Assembly (NCBI RefSeq): GCF_003702705.1
Contig: NZ_QZMN01000001.1
Location: forward strand, 345,356-409,355
DNA from: Ornithinimicrobium cerasi
GTDB taxonomy: Bacteria; Actinomycetota; Actinomycetes; Actinomycetales; Dermatophilaceae
Length of the DNA: 64,000 bases
Direction: 5' to 3'
Position 1 is the first letter of the stretch; every line of letters begins with the position of its first letter. The position numbers and the translations under genes are program-made. Shown piece after piece: positions 17,740 through 27,300 of this stretch. A model generated the notes under the pieces. That model saw nothing but the letters and a program-made list of their open reading frames with translations, did no database searches and had not been told where the DNA came from.

Positions 17740-18377
17740 CGGCGGGTACCGGAGAGGGCGACCACGCCCTCGGGCAGCGGCGGGAGGCCGGCGAGCGTGC
17801 AGAGCAGGTCACCCCAGGCGCCCAGGTGCGCGGCGAGCTCCACGTCTTCGCGCCCGGGGGTCAGGACCGGCGTCCACGAGGCGCGGATCTCGAGCTCGAC
17901 GCTCGGCGGACGGTCGACGAGGGCACCGAAGCTCTCGGACGTCACGCAGGTCACGGTGCCCGCCGCGGCGGCCCAGCCGAGCTCGGCGGAGTCGAGGGCG
18001 TCGGTGAGCCAGGACCACCCGGCCTGGCCGGCGAGCGGGTCGTGACCGACCTCGGGCTCCATCTGCGCCTTGGCGTAGCTGACCACCCGCCAGGCACCCT
18101 CCCACGGCTCGGGCTCGGCAGGGTCGTGCAGGAGCACGAAGCGGCCGGTCGCGATCGCCTCGTCGTCCTCGAGGTGGGAGGGGACGACCTCCCCGGAGAG
18201 GGCGACGGCGTGCGGGGCCAGCCTGGTCGGTGCCGGGACCTCCTCGAGCAGCAGCTCGGCGCGCACGCCGACCTCGCGCAGCCCGGAGATCGCCCGGGTG
18301 AAGACGCTGCTCTCGGACGTCGCGGGACCGCCCGCGGCCCGGGGGCGCGAGCGGGTCCCTGAGATCCGGCTCACCAC
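17736..18377 (-). CDS. DUF3000 domain-containing protein
   Basis: About 213 residues. It matches the actinobacterial DUF3000 family: [20 protein letters not shown] near the start, [21 protein letters not shown] and the C-terminal [21 protein letters not shown]. The start is uncertain: GTG codons at 18377 and 18374 precede SRISGTRSR, and in-frame codons extend to 18422. I chose 18377 because relatives begin near this sequence. The protein is soluble and its function is unknown. It is upstream of and overlaps rnd, and is divergent from hemE. Confidence 0.8.
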   Translation of the reverse strand: MVSRISGTRSRPRAAGGPATSESSVFTRAISGLREVGVRAELLLEEVPAPTRLAPHAVALSGEVVPSHLEDDEAIATGRFVLLHDPAEPEPWEGAWRVVSYAKAQMEPEVGHDPLAGQAGWSWLTDALDSAELGWAAAAGTVTCVTSESFGALVDRPPSVELEIRASWTPVLTPGREDVELAAHLGAWGDLLCTLAGLPPLPEGVVALSGTRR

Positions 18378-18469
18378 GTCACCACAGTAGGCCGAGCGCA
18401 CCGTGCGGGCCAGCACCGCCACGCCCGGACCCCCGGGGGCGGCGCGGGCCCCGTGGGAGACTGGGCCCC

Positions 18470-19510
18470 GTGACCTCCCCCGTCGACAGCCCCCTCGTCC
18501 GCGCTGCCCGCCGCCAGGACGTCCCGCACACCCCGGTGTGGTTCATGCGGCAGGCCGGGCGCTCGCTGCCGGAGTACCGCGCGATCCGGCAGGACGTCGG
18601 CATGCTGGAGTCCTGCCGCACGCCGGAGCTGGTCGCCGAGATCACGCTGCAGCCGGTGCGCCGGCACGGGGTCGACGCGGCGATCCTCTTCAGCGACATC
18701 GTCGTGCCGCTGATGGCGGTGGGCCTCGACCTGGACATCGTCGCCGGCGTCGGGCCGGTGGTGGCCGAGCCCGTGCGCGCCCGCTCCGACCTCGACCGGC
18801 TCCCCGAGCTCGCCCCGGAGGCGGTCCCGGACATCGCCGAGTCGGTTCGGCTGCTCGTCGCCGAGCTGGGCGCCACCCCCCTCATCGGTTTCGCCGGCGC
18901 CCCGTTCACGCTCGCGTCATACCTCGTGGAGGGTGGGCCGTCGAAGAACCACGAGCGCACCAAGGCGCTCATGCACGGGGACCCGCAGCTCTGGGACGAC
19001 CTGTGCGCGCGTCTCGCGCAGATCTCGCTGGCCTTCCTCCGCGTCCAGGCCGACCACGGTGCGAGCGCGGTCCAGCTCTTCGACTCCTGGGCGGGACACC
19101 TGTCGCGCGCCGACTACCTGCGGCACGTCGAGCCGCACAGCCGCGCGGTCCTCGCCGGGATGGCGCAGAGCCACCCCGAGGTCCCGCGGATCCACTTCGG
19201 CGTCGGCACGGGCGAGCTGCTGGCGCCGATGGCGGACGCGGGCGCCGACGTCATCGGCGTCGACTACCGCGTCAGCCTCGCGGACGCGGTGGAGCGCACC
19301 GGCGGGAGGTATGCCGTGCAGGGCAACCTCGACCCCGCGCTGCTCTTCGCCCCGTGGGAGCCGTTGGAGAGGCGCGTCCGCGAGATCGTGGAGGAGGGCC
19401 GCGCGGCACCGGGGCACATCTTCAACCTCGGGCACGGCGTGCTGCCGACCACCGACCCCGACGTGCTCACCCGGGTGGTCGAGCTGGTCCACGAGGTCTC
19501 CGTGCGCTGA
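18470..19510 (+). CDS. hemE: Uroporphyrinogen decarboxylase
   Basis: A 346-residue heme-pathway enzyme converting uroporphyrinogen III to coproporphyrinogen III in the cytoplasm. The signature [17 protein letters not shown] lies at the N-terminus. [32 protein letters not shown] and [13 protein letters not shown] are the other conserved blocks. The start is GTG at 18470. Its product is the substrate of the protein encoded at 21632, so heme genes flank the convergent nadE/DUF4349 pair. Confidence 0.96.
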   Translation: MTSPVDSPLVRAARRQDVPHTPVWFMRQAGRSLPEYRAIRQDVGMLESCRTPELVAEITLQPVRRHGVDAAILFSDIVVPLMAVGLDLDIVAGVGPVVAEPVRARSDLDRLPELAPEAVPDIAESVRLLVAELGATPLIGFAGAPFTLASYLVEGGPSKNHERTKALMHGDPQLWDDLCARLAQISLAFLRVQADHGASAVQLFDSWAGHLSRADYLRHVEPHSRAVLAGMAQSHPEVPRIHFGVGTGELLAPMADAGADVIGVDYRVSLADAVERTGGRYAVQGNLDPALLFAPWEPLERRVREIVEEGRAAPGHIFNLGHGVLPTTDPDVLTRVVELVHEVSVR

Positions 19511-19535
19511 CGGCGGACCCGGGCCCACCCTCGCA

Positions 19536-19568
19536 GGTGCTCGACGGGGTGAGCGGTCGAGGGTCACC
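19536..19568. terminator. Possible hairpin between convergent hemE and nadE
   Basis: CTCGAC (19540-19545) pairs with GTCGAG (19556-19561), with outer GGTG and CACC able to extend the stem across a bulge. It lies in the only gap between the two convergent genes. No T-run is present. Confidence 0.35.
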
Positions 19569-19570
19569 CG

Positions 19571-20416
19571 TCAGCGGTCACCGAGGAACCCGTCCGGGGT
19601 GACGGGGAGCGCCCTCTTGTGCCCGGTGCGGCGGTACCACCGCAGGATCGTCGCCTCGTCCTCCGCCGGGACGGGCAGGCCCTCGAGGTAGTCGTCGACG
19701 GCCTCGTAGCGCACGCCCAGCGCCACCTCGTCGGCGAGCAGCGGCTTGTCGCTCTCCAGGTCGGCCGTGGGGACCTTGTCGACCAGCACCTGCGGGGCGT
19801 CCAGGTGCCGCGCGATCTCCCGCACCCGACGCTTGGGCAGCCCGAACAGCGGCGTCAGGTCGGCGGCCCCGTCGCCGAACTTCGTGAAGAAGCCGACGAC
19901 CGCCTCGGCGGCCTGGTCGGTGCCCAGCACGGCCAGGCCGCGCACCCCGGCGATCGCGAACTGCGCGACCATCCGGTGGCGCGCCTTGACGTTGCCCTTG
20001 TGGTAGTCGTCCACGTCGTCACCGACGACCATGCCGGAGGCCAGCAGCTGTTCCCACTGGGCGTCCACGCCGGGCCCGATGTCGACGGTCAGCACCTCGT
20101 CGGCACGGATGAACCCCAGGGCGCGCTGCGCGTCGGCCTCGTCCCTCTGCTCGTGGTAGGGCAGGCGCACCGCGACGAACCGGGCGTCACCGCCCGCGAG
20201 CCGCACGCGCTCGCAGGCGACCTGCGCCAGCCGCCCGGCCACCGTGCTGTCCACGCCGCCGCTGATGCCCAGGGCGTAGCCGCGCAGGCCGGACTCCTGG
20301 AGGTAGCGGACCAGGAACCCGATGCGCCGCTCGGCCTCGGCGGCCGGGTCGAAGGTCGCCGGGTCGATCACCTCGAGCGCCGTCCTGATCTCCTGCTGCT
20401 GCTGGGTGTCGGTCAC
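19571..20416 (-). CDS. nadE: NAD(+) synthetase, ammonia-dependent
   Basis: A 281-residue enzyme that amidates deamido-NAD with ammonia and ATP. The P-loop is [18 protein letters not shown], and [20 protein letters not shown] is the NAD-binding loop. The [20 protein letters not shown] block and a [13 protein letters not shown] segment confirm the family. Length and lack of a glutaminase domain place it with the ammonia-dependent type, like E. coli NadE. It starts at a GTG overlapping the DUF4349 stop by 4 bases. Confidence 0.94.
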   Translation of the reverse strand: MTDTQQQQEIRTALEVIDPATFDPAAEAERRIGFLVRYLQESGLRGYALGISGGVDSTVAGRLAQVACERVRLAGGDARFVAVRLPYHEQRDEADAQRALGFIRADEVLTVDIGPGVDAQWEQLLASGMVVGDDVDDYHKGNVKARHRMVAQFAIAGVRGLAVLGTDQAAEAVVGFFTKFGDGAADLTPLFGLPKRRVREIARHLDAPQVLVDKVPTADLESDKPLLADEVALGVRYEAVDDYLEGLPVPAEDEATILRWYRRTGHKRALPVTPDGFLGDR

Positions 20417-21360
20417 GCCTGGATGCTATCCGGGGCGGTGGGCACCGACACCCCGCGCCGGCGTCGACGGCGCACCAGCACGAGGGGGACGGCGACCAGG
20501 GCGGCCACCGCGAGGAACGGCAGCAGGGCCCCCGTGGCGGTGAGGAGGACCGTGAGCGACCTCCCGAACGCCTCCCACCCGGCCCGCAGCCCGGCGAGCA
20601 GCCCGGTGTCCGGCACGGTCTCCGCCAGCGTCTGCCGGTCCTCGGCCAGGTGCAGCGTGACGGTCGACCGGCTGACGTCCTGGGCCATGACCTGCATCCG
20701 GGCCTTGAGCGCGTCGAGCTCGGCCTCGCGGTCGGCCAGCTCGCGCTCGAGGCCGGCGATCGACTCCACGCTGGTCGCCTGGCCCACCAGGTCACGGAGC
20801 CGGTCCGCCCCCGCCTCGAGGGTCGCCACCCGGGCCTCGACGTCCCGGTACTCCGCGGCGACGTCCTCCGCCTGGCTCCGGCTCGCCGTCACCTCCCCGA
20901 GCTCGCCGAGGGTGACCACCACGGCGTCGAGGCTCTCGGAGGGGACCCGCAGGACGAGCGTCGCCCAGCCCGTGCGCTCCTCGTCGCCGGGGGAGACCTC
21001 CTCGGAGGAGACCCAGCCCCCGGCCGTGGTCGCCGCGGCCCGAGCCTGGGAGGCCGCCGCCGCGACGTCCTCGACGAGCACCTCCAGCGTCACCCGGCGC
21101 ACCATCATGGCCCCGTCGGCGTCCGTCGCGGCGACCGGGACGACGTCGAGGGAGGCCTCCTCGGCACCCGAGGTGCCGCCGTCCGAACCCGCGGCACCGC
21201 CGTCGTCGTCCGCGGCACCCTCGGAGAACGCCCCCACGGTCCCGGCGTCACCGGAGGCGGGCTCCGCCGCGGTGTCGGCGCCGGACCGCACGCCGACGGC
21301 CGAGCACCCGCCCAGGAGCATGAGCAGCATTCCCAGCACCACCAACAACCTCGTGGACAT
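20413..21360 (-). CDS. DUF4349 domain-containing lipoprotein
   Basis: A 315-residue protein with a lipobox (MLLMLLGGC) near residue 19, a low-complexity Gly/Ala/Asp/Ser stretch to about residue 70, and the DUF4349 core ([17 protein letters not shown], then [19 protein letters not shown] and [11 protein letters not shown]-like text). A coiled-coil at about 165-215 and a C-terminal transmembrane helix end in a polybasic RRRRRRG tail. It should be anchored outside by lipid and also span the membrane. Function is unknown. It is co-translated with nadE downstream and divergent from hemY, with the octamer repeat in between. Confidence 0.85.
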   Translation of the reverse strand: MSTRLLVVLGMLLMLLGGCSAVGVRSGADTAAEPASGDAGTVGAFSEGAADDDGGAAGSDGGTSGAEEASLDVVPVAATDADGAMMVRRVTLEVLVEDVAAAASQARAAATTAGGWVSSEEVSPGDEERTGWATLVLRVPSESLDAVVVTLGELGEVTASRSQAEDVAAEYRDVEARVATLEAGADRLRDLVGQATSVESIAGLERELADREAELDALKARMQVMAQDVSRSTVTLHLAEDRQTLAETVPDTGLLAGLRAGWEAFGRSLTVLLTATGALLPFLAVAALVAVPLVLVRRRRRRGVSVPTAPDSIQA

Positions 21361-21456
21361 CGTCGTCTCCTTCTGTGCGTGCGTGGACGCCCGTGCGACG
21401 CCGCCCCCGGGCGGGCCGTTCCCGCGACCCGGTCACGGCTGCGTCACGATCCTTGG

Positions 21457-21560
21457 CACGGGGGCACGGGGGCACGGGGGCACGGGGGCACGGGGGCACG
21501 GGGGCACGGGGGCACGGGGGCACGGGGGCACAGGGGCACAGGTACACAGGCGCACGGGCA
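21457..21560 (+). repeat. Tandem octamer repeat, nine perfect CACGGGGG units plus four degenerate ones
   Basis: Nine exact copies of CACGGGGG run from 21457 to 21528. They are followed by CACAGGGG, CACAGGTA, CACAGGCG and CACGGGCA to 21560. The array lies in the 271-base gap between the divergent DUF4349 and hemY genes. A five-G run every 8 bases could form G-quadruplexes, and the purity suggests slippage-driven length change. It is not CRISPR, as there are no spacers. Confidence 0.95.
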
Positions 21561-21631
21561 TCGGCCCGGACGGCAGGCACGAGACGCTCCCGGTCGGGGC
21601 AGGGCACCGACCCGGGTGAGAGGGTGGCGCC

Positions 21632-23065
21632 ATGCCGTCCTACCTGGTCCTCGGCGGCGGGATCGCCGGTCTCGCCGCGGTCGACGCCATCCTCGACCTC
21701 GACCCCGTCGCCTCCGTCACGTTGCTGGAGGCGGGGGACAGGGTGGGCGGCAAGATCAGCAAGGCGCAGGTCGCGGGCTGCACGGTGGACGTGGGCGCCG
21801 AGGCCGTGCTGGCCCGCCGCCCCGAGGCCGTCGACCTCATGCACCGCGCCGGGCTGGGGGACGAGGTGGTCCACCCCACGGGTGCCCCCGCCCAGGTGTG
21901 GTCGCGCGGACGGCTGCACAGGTTGCCGGCCCGGACCTTCATGGGTGTGCCGGCCGACCCGGAGACCCTGCGCGGTCTTCTCACCGACGAGGAGGTGCGT
22001 CGCGCCGGCGACGAGCGGGTCGGTGCCACGGACGAGGCGGACGTCTCGGTCGCCGACCTGGTGACGGGCCGCCTGGGCCGGGCCGTCACCGAGCGCCTGG
22101 TCGAGCCGCTGCTCGGGGGTGTCTACGCCGGGCACGCCGACCTGCTCTCCGCCAGGGCGGCGCTCCCGCAGCTGTTCGAGGCGGCCCGCTGCGGGGGCTC
22201 CCTGCTCGAGGCGGTCGCCCGGCTGGTGCCGTCCCCGTCGGCGGGGACTCAGTCCCGGGCCGGCACGCCGGTCTTCGCGACCGTCCGCGGCGGGTTGCAC
22301 CGTCTGCCGGCGGCGCTCGCGGCCCGCCTGGAGGAGCGGGGGGCGAGGGTCCTGACCGGCACGGTCGTCCGCGAGCTGGGCCAGCTGCCCGGGGGCGGGT
22401 TCGAGGCGGTGACCGGCCCGCGGCCGGCGCCGACGGCATACCGCGCGGACAGGGTCGTGCTCGCGGTGCCCGCCGCGCCCGCCGCCCGCCTCCTCCGGGA
22501 CCTCGCCCCCGTCGCGGCGCGGCTCCTGGGCACGGTGGAGAGCGCGTCGATGGCCGTGGTGACCCTGGCGTTCCCCTCTTCGGGGATGGGGGCGCTGACC
22601 GGGTCCGGGTTCCTCGTCCCCCCGGTCGACGGCCGGACCGTGAAGGCGTCGACCTTCAGCGCCTCGAAGTGGGACTGGGTCCGGGAGTCCGGTCGAGGCC
22701 GTGCCCCGGGAGGCGGTGACCTGACGCTGCTGCGCGCGTCGGTCGGACGGCACCGCGAGGAGGCGGCCCTGCAGGTGAGCGACGCCGAGCTGGTCCGCGC
22801 CTGCCTCGGCGACCTCGCGGAGGCGCTGGGCCGCGACCTCCCGGAGCCTGTGGACACCCACGTGCAGCGGTGGGGCGGGGGACTGCCGCAGTATGCCGTG
22901 GGACACCTCGACCGGGTCGCGGCGGTCCGCGAGGCGCTGGCGGGTGTGGACGGCCTGACCGCGTGCGGCGCGGCCTACGACGGCGTCGGGATCCCCGCCT
23001 GCGTGGCGTCGGCGCGCGGGGCGGTCGCGGAGCTGTTCGGTCCGGCCGGGACAATGGGGTCATGA
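21632..23065 (+). CDS. hemY: Coproporphyrinogen III / protoporphyrinogen oxidase, FAD-dependent
   Basis: A 477-residue flavoprotein. The FAD-binding loop is [11 protein letters not shown], followed by [13 protein letters not shown] and a [12 protein letters not shown] segment. The C-terminal motif [15 protein letters not shown] is the second FAD contact typical of the HemG/HemY family. In Actinobacteria this enzyme oxidises coproporphyrinogen III to coproporphyrin III (also called CgoX), which fits the chdC gene overlapping its end. The ATG at 21632 directly precedes the Rossmann strand. Two GTATGCCG-type octamers occur within the gene. Confidence 0.92.
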   Translation: MPSYLVLGGGIAGLAAVDAILDLDPVASVTLLEAGDRVGGKISKAQVAGCTVDVGAEAVLARRPEAVDLMHRAGLGDEVVHPTGAPAQVWSRGRLHRLPARTFMGVPADPETLRGLLTDEEVRRAGDERVGATDEADVSVADLVTGRLGRAVTERLVEPLLGGVYAGHADLLSARAALPQLFEAARCGGSLLEAVARLVPSPSAGTQSRAGTPVFATVRGGLHRLPAALAARLEERGARVLTGTVVRELGQLPGGGFEAVTGPRPAPTAYRADRVVLAVPAAPAARLLRDLAPVAARLLGTVESASMAVVTLAFPSSGMGALTGSGFLVPPVDGRTVKASTFSASKWDWVRESGRGRAPGGGDLTLLRASVGRHREEAALQVSDAELVRACLGDLAEALGRDLPEPVDTHVQRWGGGLPQYAVGHLDRVAAVREALAGVDGLTACGAAYDGVGIPACVASARGAVAELFGPAGTMGS

Positions 23066-23769
23066 GCGACTACACCTCCCCGACGCCGGACCAGGCCGAG
23101 CAGATCAACGCGGCGATCCGCTACGCCGCCTACTCCGTCTTCCGGTCCGCGGCCCCGCTGCCGAGGGACCGCGGCCCGCTGGCCGCCGAGGTGCGCGAGG
23201 TGCTGGCGGAGCTGGAGGGTCAGGGGCTCGTGGTCCGGGGGATGTACGACGTCTCGGGACTGCGCGCCGACGCCGACCTGATGATCTGGTGGCACGCCGC
23301 CGACGTCGAGCTCGTCCAGGCGGCCTACCAGCGGTTCCGCCGCACGGAGCTGGGCCGCCACCTGGAGCCGGTGTGGTCCAACGTCGGGCTGCACCGCCCG
23401 GCGGAGTTCAACCGGGGCCACGTCCCCGCGTTCCTCTCCGGCGAGGCACCTCGGCGCTACGTGTGCGTCTACCCGTTCGTGCGCTCCTACGAGTGGTACC
23501 TGCTGGACGCCGCCGAGCGTGGTCGCATGCTGCGCGAGCACGGTGAGGCGGCCCGTGACTTCAAGGACGTTCTCGCCAACACGATCTCCTCGTTCGCGCT
23601 CGGCGACTACGAGTGGCTGCTGGCCTTCGAGGCCGACGAGCTGCACCGCATCGTCGACCTGATGCGCGAGCTGCGGGCCGTCGACGCCCGGCGGCACGTC
23701 CGGGAGGAGATCCCGTTCTTCACCGGCCCCCTCGTCGAGGTGGAGGACCTGGTGACGCGGCTGCCGTAG
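23062..23769 (+). CDS. chdC: Coproheme decarboxylase (chlorite-dismutase family)
   Basis: A 235-residue enzyme that makes heme b from coproheme by two peroxide-dependent decarboxylations. The family blocks are [35 protein letters not shown] with the catalytic tyrosine, the heme-ligand histidine region [12 protein letters not shown], and [18 protein letters not shown]. The ATG at 23062 overlaps the hemY stop (ATGA), so the two terminal steps of the coproporphyrin-dependent pathway are co-translated. Also called HemQ. Confidence 0.95.
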   Translation: MSDYTSPTPDQAEQINAAIRYAAYSVFRSAAPLPRDRGPLAAEVREVLAELEGQGLVVRGMYDVSGLRADADLMIWWHAADVELVQAAYQRFRRTELGRHLEPVWSNVGLHRPAEFNRGHVPAFLSGEAPRRYVCVYPFVRSYEWYLLDAAERGRMLREHGEAARDFKDVLANTISSFALGDYEWLLAFEADELHRIVDLMRELRAVDARRHVREEIPFFTGPLVEVEDLVTRLP

Positions 23770-23793
23770 CGGGGCGCGACCGCTCAGCCCAGG

Positions 23794-24249
23794 TCAGCCG
23801 TCCTTGGGCACCAGGGTCATCGCGATGCTGTTCATGCAGTAGCGCTGGTCGGTCGGGGTGGCGTAGCCCTCACCCTCGAAGACGTGCCCCAGGTGCGAGC
23901 CGCAGGTGCCGCAGCGCACCTCGGTGCGGGTCCGTCCCAGGGAGGCGTCCTCGATGTAGCGGACCCGGTCCTCGGCCAGCGGGGCGTAGAAGCTGGGCCA
24001 GCCGCAGTGGCTGTCGAACTTGGTCTCGGAGCGGAAGAGCTCGGCCCCGCACGCCCGGCAGGCGTAGACGCCCTCCGTCGTCGTCTCGTTGTACTCGCCG
24101 GTGAAGGGGCGCTCCGTCCCGGCCTCGCGCAGCACGTGGTACTCGGCCGGGGTGAGCTGCTCGCGCCACTCCTGCTCGGTCCGGGCGACGGGGAGGTCCG
24201 TGCCGCCCCGGGCGGCGTCGGTCGCGGGGGTGCTGTGGTGGGTGGTCAT
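23794..24249 (-). CDS. msrB: Peptide-methionine (R)-S-oxide reductase
   Basis: A 151-residue enzyme reducing methionine-R-sulfoxide in proteins. The two structural zinc motifs are CRAC and CGTC. The conserved FDSHCGWPSF block is present, and the catalytic cysteine is in QRYCMNSIAM close to the C-terminus. It is convergent with chdC and 74 bases downstream of nothing else on its strand, so it is probably monocistronic. The start is ATG at 24249. Confidence 0.95.
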   Translation of the reverse strand: MTTHHSTPATDAARGGTDLPVARTEQEWREQLTPAEYHVLREAGTERPFTGEYNETTTEGVYACRACGAELFRSETKFDSHCGWPSFYAPLAEDRVRYIEDASLGRTRTEVRCGTCGSHLGHVFEGEGYATPTDQRYCMNSIAMTLVPKDG

Positions 24250-24323
24250 GACGACCAGCCTACGACGCGGGCCTGGTAGCGGCCGCCGGGCGAGTGCCCG
24301 GCGGCCGCCACAGGTCCATCCCC

Positions 24324-27300
24324 CTAGCGGGGGAGGCGGAGCTCCTCGAGCACGCCGTCCTGCACCGCCAGCGTGCCGCCGAGGACGAAGATCCGCCCCG
24401 GCTCGAGCCGGTCGAGGGCCGCCCAGGTCGGTCCCGGCACGCTCCCGGTCCGCACCAGCAGCACGGGCGAGTCGGTGGCCCCGGCCCGCGCCGCGCCCGC
24501 GAGCGCGTCGGGCCAGTCCAGACCGGTGGCGATGTAGACGTCCTGCGACGTCGCCAGCGCCCTCGAGACCTCGGCCGCGGTGGCGTACCGGTTGGCCCCG
24601 GCGACGCGTTCCACCGTGCCGTAGGAGCCCAGAGCCGTGACGACCGCGTCGGACACGGCGAGCGTCCCGCCCAGCACCACGATGCGGTCAGGCGCGAGCC
24701 GTTGCAGCTCGGCCCGGGTCGACGGCGGCACGGATCCGTGCCGCACGAGCAGCACCGGACCGTCGACGGACCCGGCCCTCGCCGCCCCGGCCAGAGCGTC
24801 GGGGAAATCGGCGCCGGTCGCCACGTAGACGACGTCGGCCGCGGGGAGGTCCCGTGCGATGAGCGCGGCCGTCTGGTACCGATCGCCACCCGCACGACGC
24901 ACGACGGTGGCGTCCGGCAGCAGCGTGCGCAGGGAGCTCTCCACTCCCGCGGACACCGCGAGGGTGCCCCCGACGACGACGACCCTGTCCGGCTGCAGCC
25001 GCCGCAGCTCGGTGGCGGTGACGCCGGGCACCGAGGTCGGGCGCACCAGCAGCACGGGGCCGCCCAGGCTGCCGGCCCGGGCCGCCGCGGCGAGCGCATC
25101 GGGGAACGCCGTACCGGTGGCGACGTAGACCGTTCCGACGCCCGGGGCGAACTGCTGGCTGACCCGAGCCGCCGTGTCGTAGCGGTCCAGACCCGAGACG
25201 CGGATCACCTCCGGCGGGACCGGGCCCGGGTTCTCGCGGCAGGCCTCGTCCAGCAGCGCGAAGTCCTGCACGACCGTGCCACCCCGCGCCAGGTCCACGA
25301 GGTGGGGGTCGGGCCGGAAACCGGTCAGCAGCGCCGTCATCCGCAGGGTGCCCACCTGGGTGTTGATCCACCGGGCGTAGACGCCCTCCTGGTCGGTCAT
25401 GATGAGCCAGCCGTCGCCGACACCCTCCCGCACGGGGGTGATGTCGATGCCGACGGAGTCCCCGGCGACCAGGCCGCCCTCGCAGTCCTCGAGGTATGCC
25501 GTCCCCGTCACCTTGCCCCAGGACAGCGGGGGGGTCACGTGCATGGTGACGTCCACCGGGGCCGGGGTGACCGGGACGTTGGCCACGACGCCGACGCCGG
25601 CGGTGTAGGTGCCGGGCTGGTTCACGGCTGAGCTGTCGGTGGTGACACCGACCGTGACGCTCTGGCCGGGGTCCAGGACGGCCTCGGTGGTGTCCAGGAC
25701 GAGCCACTCCACGTCGGCGCCGCTCTCGGCGCACAGGTCGAGACCGGGCAGCAGCTCTGCCGAGGACACGAGGTCGAAGTCGTCCTGCCCGCCCGCCCGG
25801 AGGAAGCCGCAGGCCCCCCCGCCGCGGTAGACCGCGTGGTTGGCGTTCGGCAGGGGCGACCAGCTGTCGGCGACCGGGTCGTAGGCCCACGAGGCGTTGG
25901 TGAGCTGGCCGTCCTGGATGCCGCTGACCGCCACGAGCTGGCCGTTGGCGCTGGCTGCGGCGGGGGCGAAGAGCGTCGCCGGTGCGGGCGCCCGTGACGT
26001 CCAGGCGTCCGCGGACGGGTCGTAGGCCCACGTCGCGTCCAGCATCTGCTCGCTCGAGTCGATGCCGCCGGCGCACACGACGCCGCCGTCCAGGCCGCCG
26101 CACGAGGGGAAGGCGACCGGCACGGGGAAGGGCGTGCGGACGGACCACGAGTCGCTGGCGATGTCGTAGGCCTGGACGGTGTCGACGAGCGGGAGGCAGA
26201 AGCCCGTCGTGCACCCGCCCACCGCGAGGACCTCACCGGCCGTCACGGCGACGCCCATGGACGACACCGGCGTCGGCAGCGGCGCACCCGGTGCCCAGCT
26301 GTCGGTCTCCGGGTCGTAGATCCAGGTGTCGGACGTCGGCTCACCGGACGCCGACCAGCCGCCGGCCACGACGATGCGGCCGTCGACGGCTGCCGCGAGC
26401 GGCAGCTCGACGGGAGCGGGGAGCGCGGCGAGGGGCTGCCACTCCAACGCCGGGGCGTCGTAGCGGTAGAGGCCCGGGAAGTCGGTGAAGCTGAAGCCGC
26501 CGACGCTGTACCAGACGCCGTCGAGACTCACGACGCGGTTGCCGGTGACCGGGACGGGGAGGTCGGTCAGGTCGGTCCACGGCTCGTCGGCGGGGGCCGC
26601 CGCGGCCGCCGCCTCCCGGAGGTCCTCGCGCAGCGCGGACGAGCCCACCGACACCTCGACGGGCCTGCTGACCAGCGGCGCACCGTCAGCGGCGACAGCC
26701 TGCTGGGAGCTCATCCTGCTGCCGTCCGCGCGGAGGATCTCAAAGTCTCCGCGGCGCTCGGTGAAGGTGATCTGCGCCGTGCTGGTGCCGGTGTTGGTGA
26801 CGGTGAACTCACCACCGTCCGCCTCCCCGAGCGCCACCGTCGTCGTGAGGGAGGTGGGGTCGATCTCCAGGATCGCCTGGCCGAGCACGAAGTCGGCCCG
26901 AGCCACAGCGCCCTCCAGCACCGTCACGTCCTGCTGGTCCGTGCCGTAGTTGCGGGCCGTGGCCAGGAACGGGTGACTGCCGGTGAGCTCGGAGTGCAGC
27001 CAGTAGAAGCCGTCGTCCAGCGCCGGGTCGTCCGGGGTTGCCCGGCTGGTGCCGGCGTCGGAAGGGTTGTCGACGGAGCTGACCCGGGCGTTGACGATCC
27101 CGGCGCCCTCCAGGTCGTCCTGCACGTAGCCGACGACGAGGCCGCCGCCGAGCGGCTCGCAGGTGCGGCTGCCGAGGAAGACGTCGTCGACCTGCCACAG
27201 CAGGTCGGGCTCCGGCGGCGGGTCCTGGTAGCGGAACCGGACGTGGGCCTGGGAGGCACCCGCGAGCTGGTCGGTGACGTCGAGCGTCACCTCGTCCTCG

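Noticed and set aside
21457-21560. CRISPR-like regular repeat
   Set aside because: Units are 8 bases, directly adjacent and without spacers; it is a tandem simple repeat.
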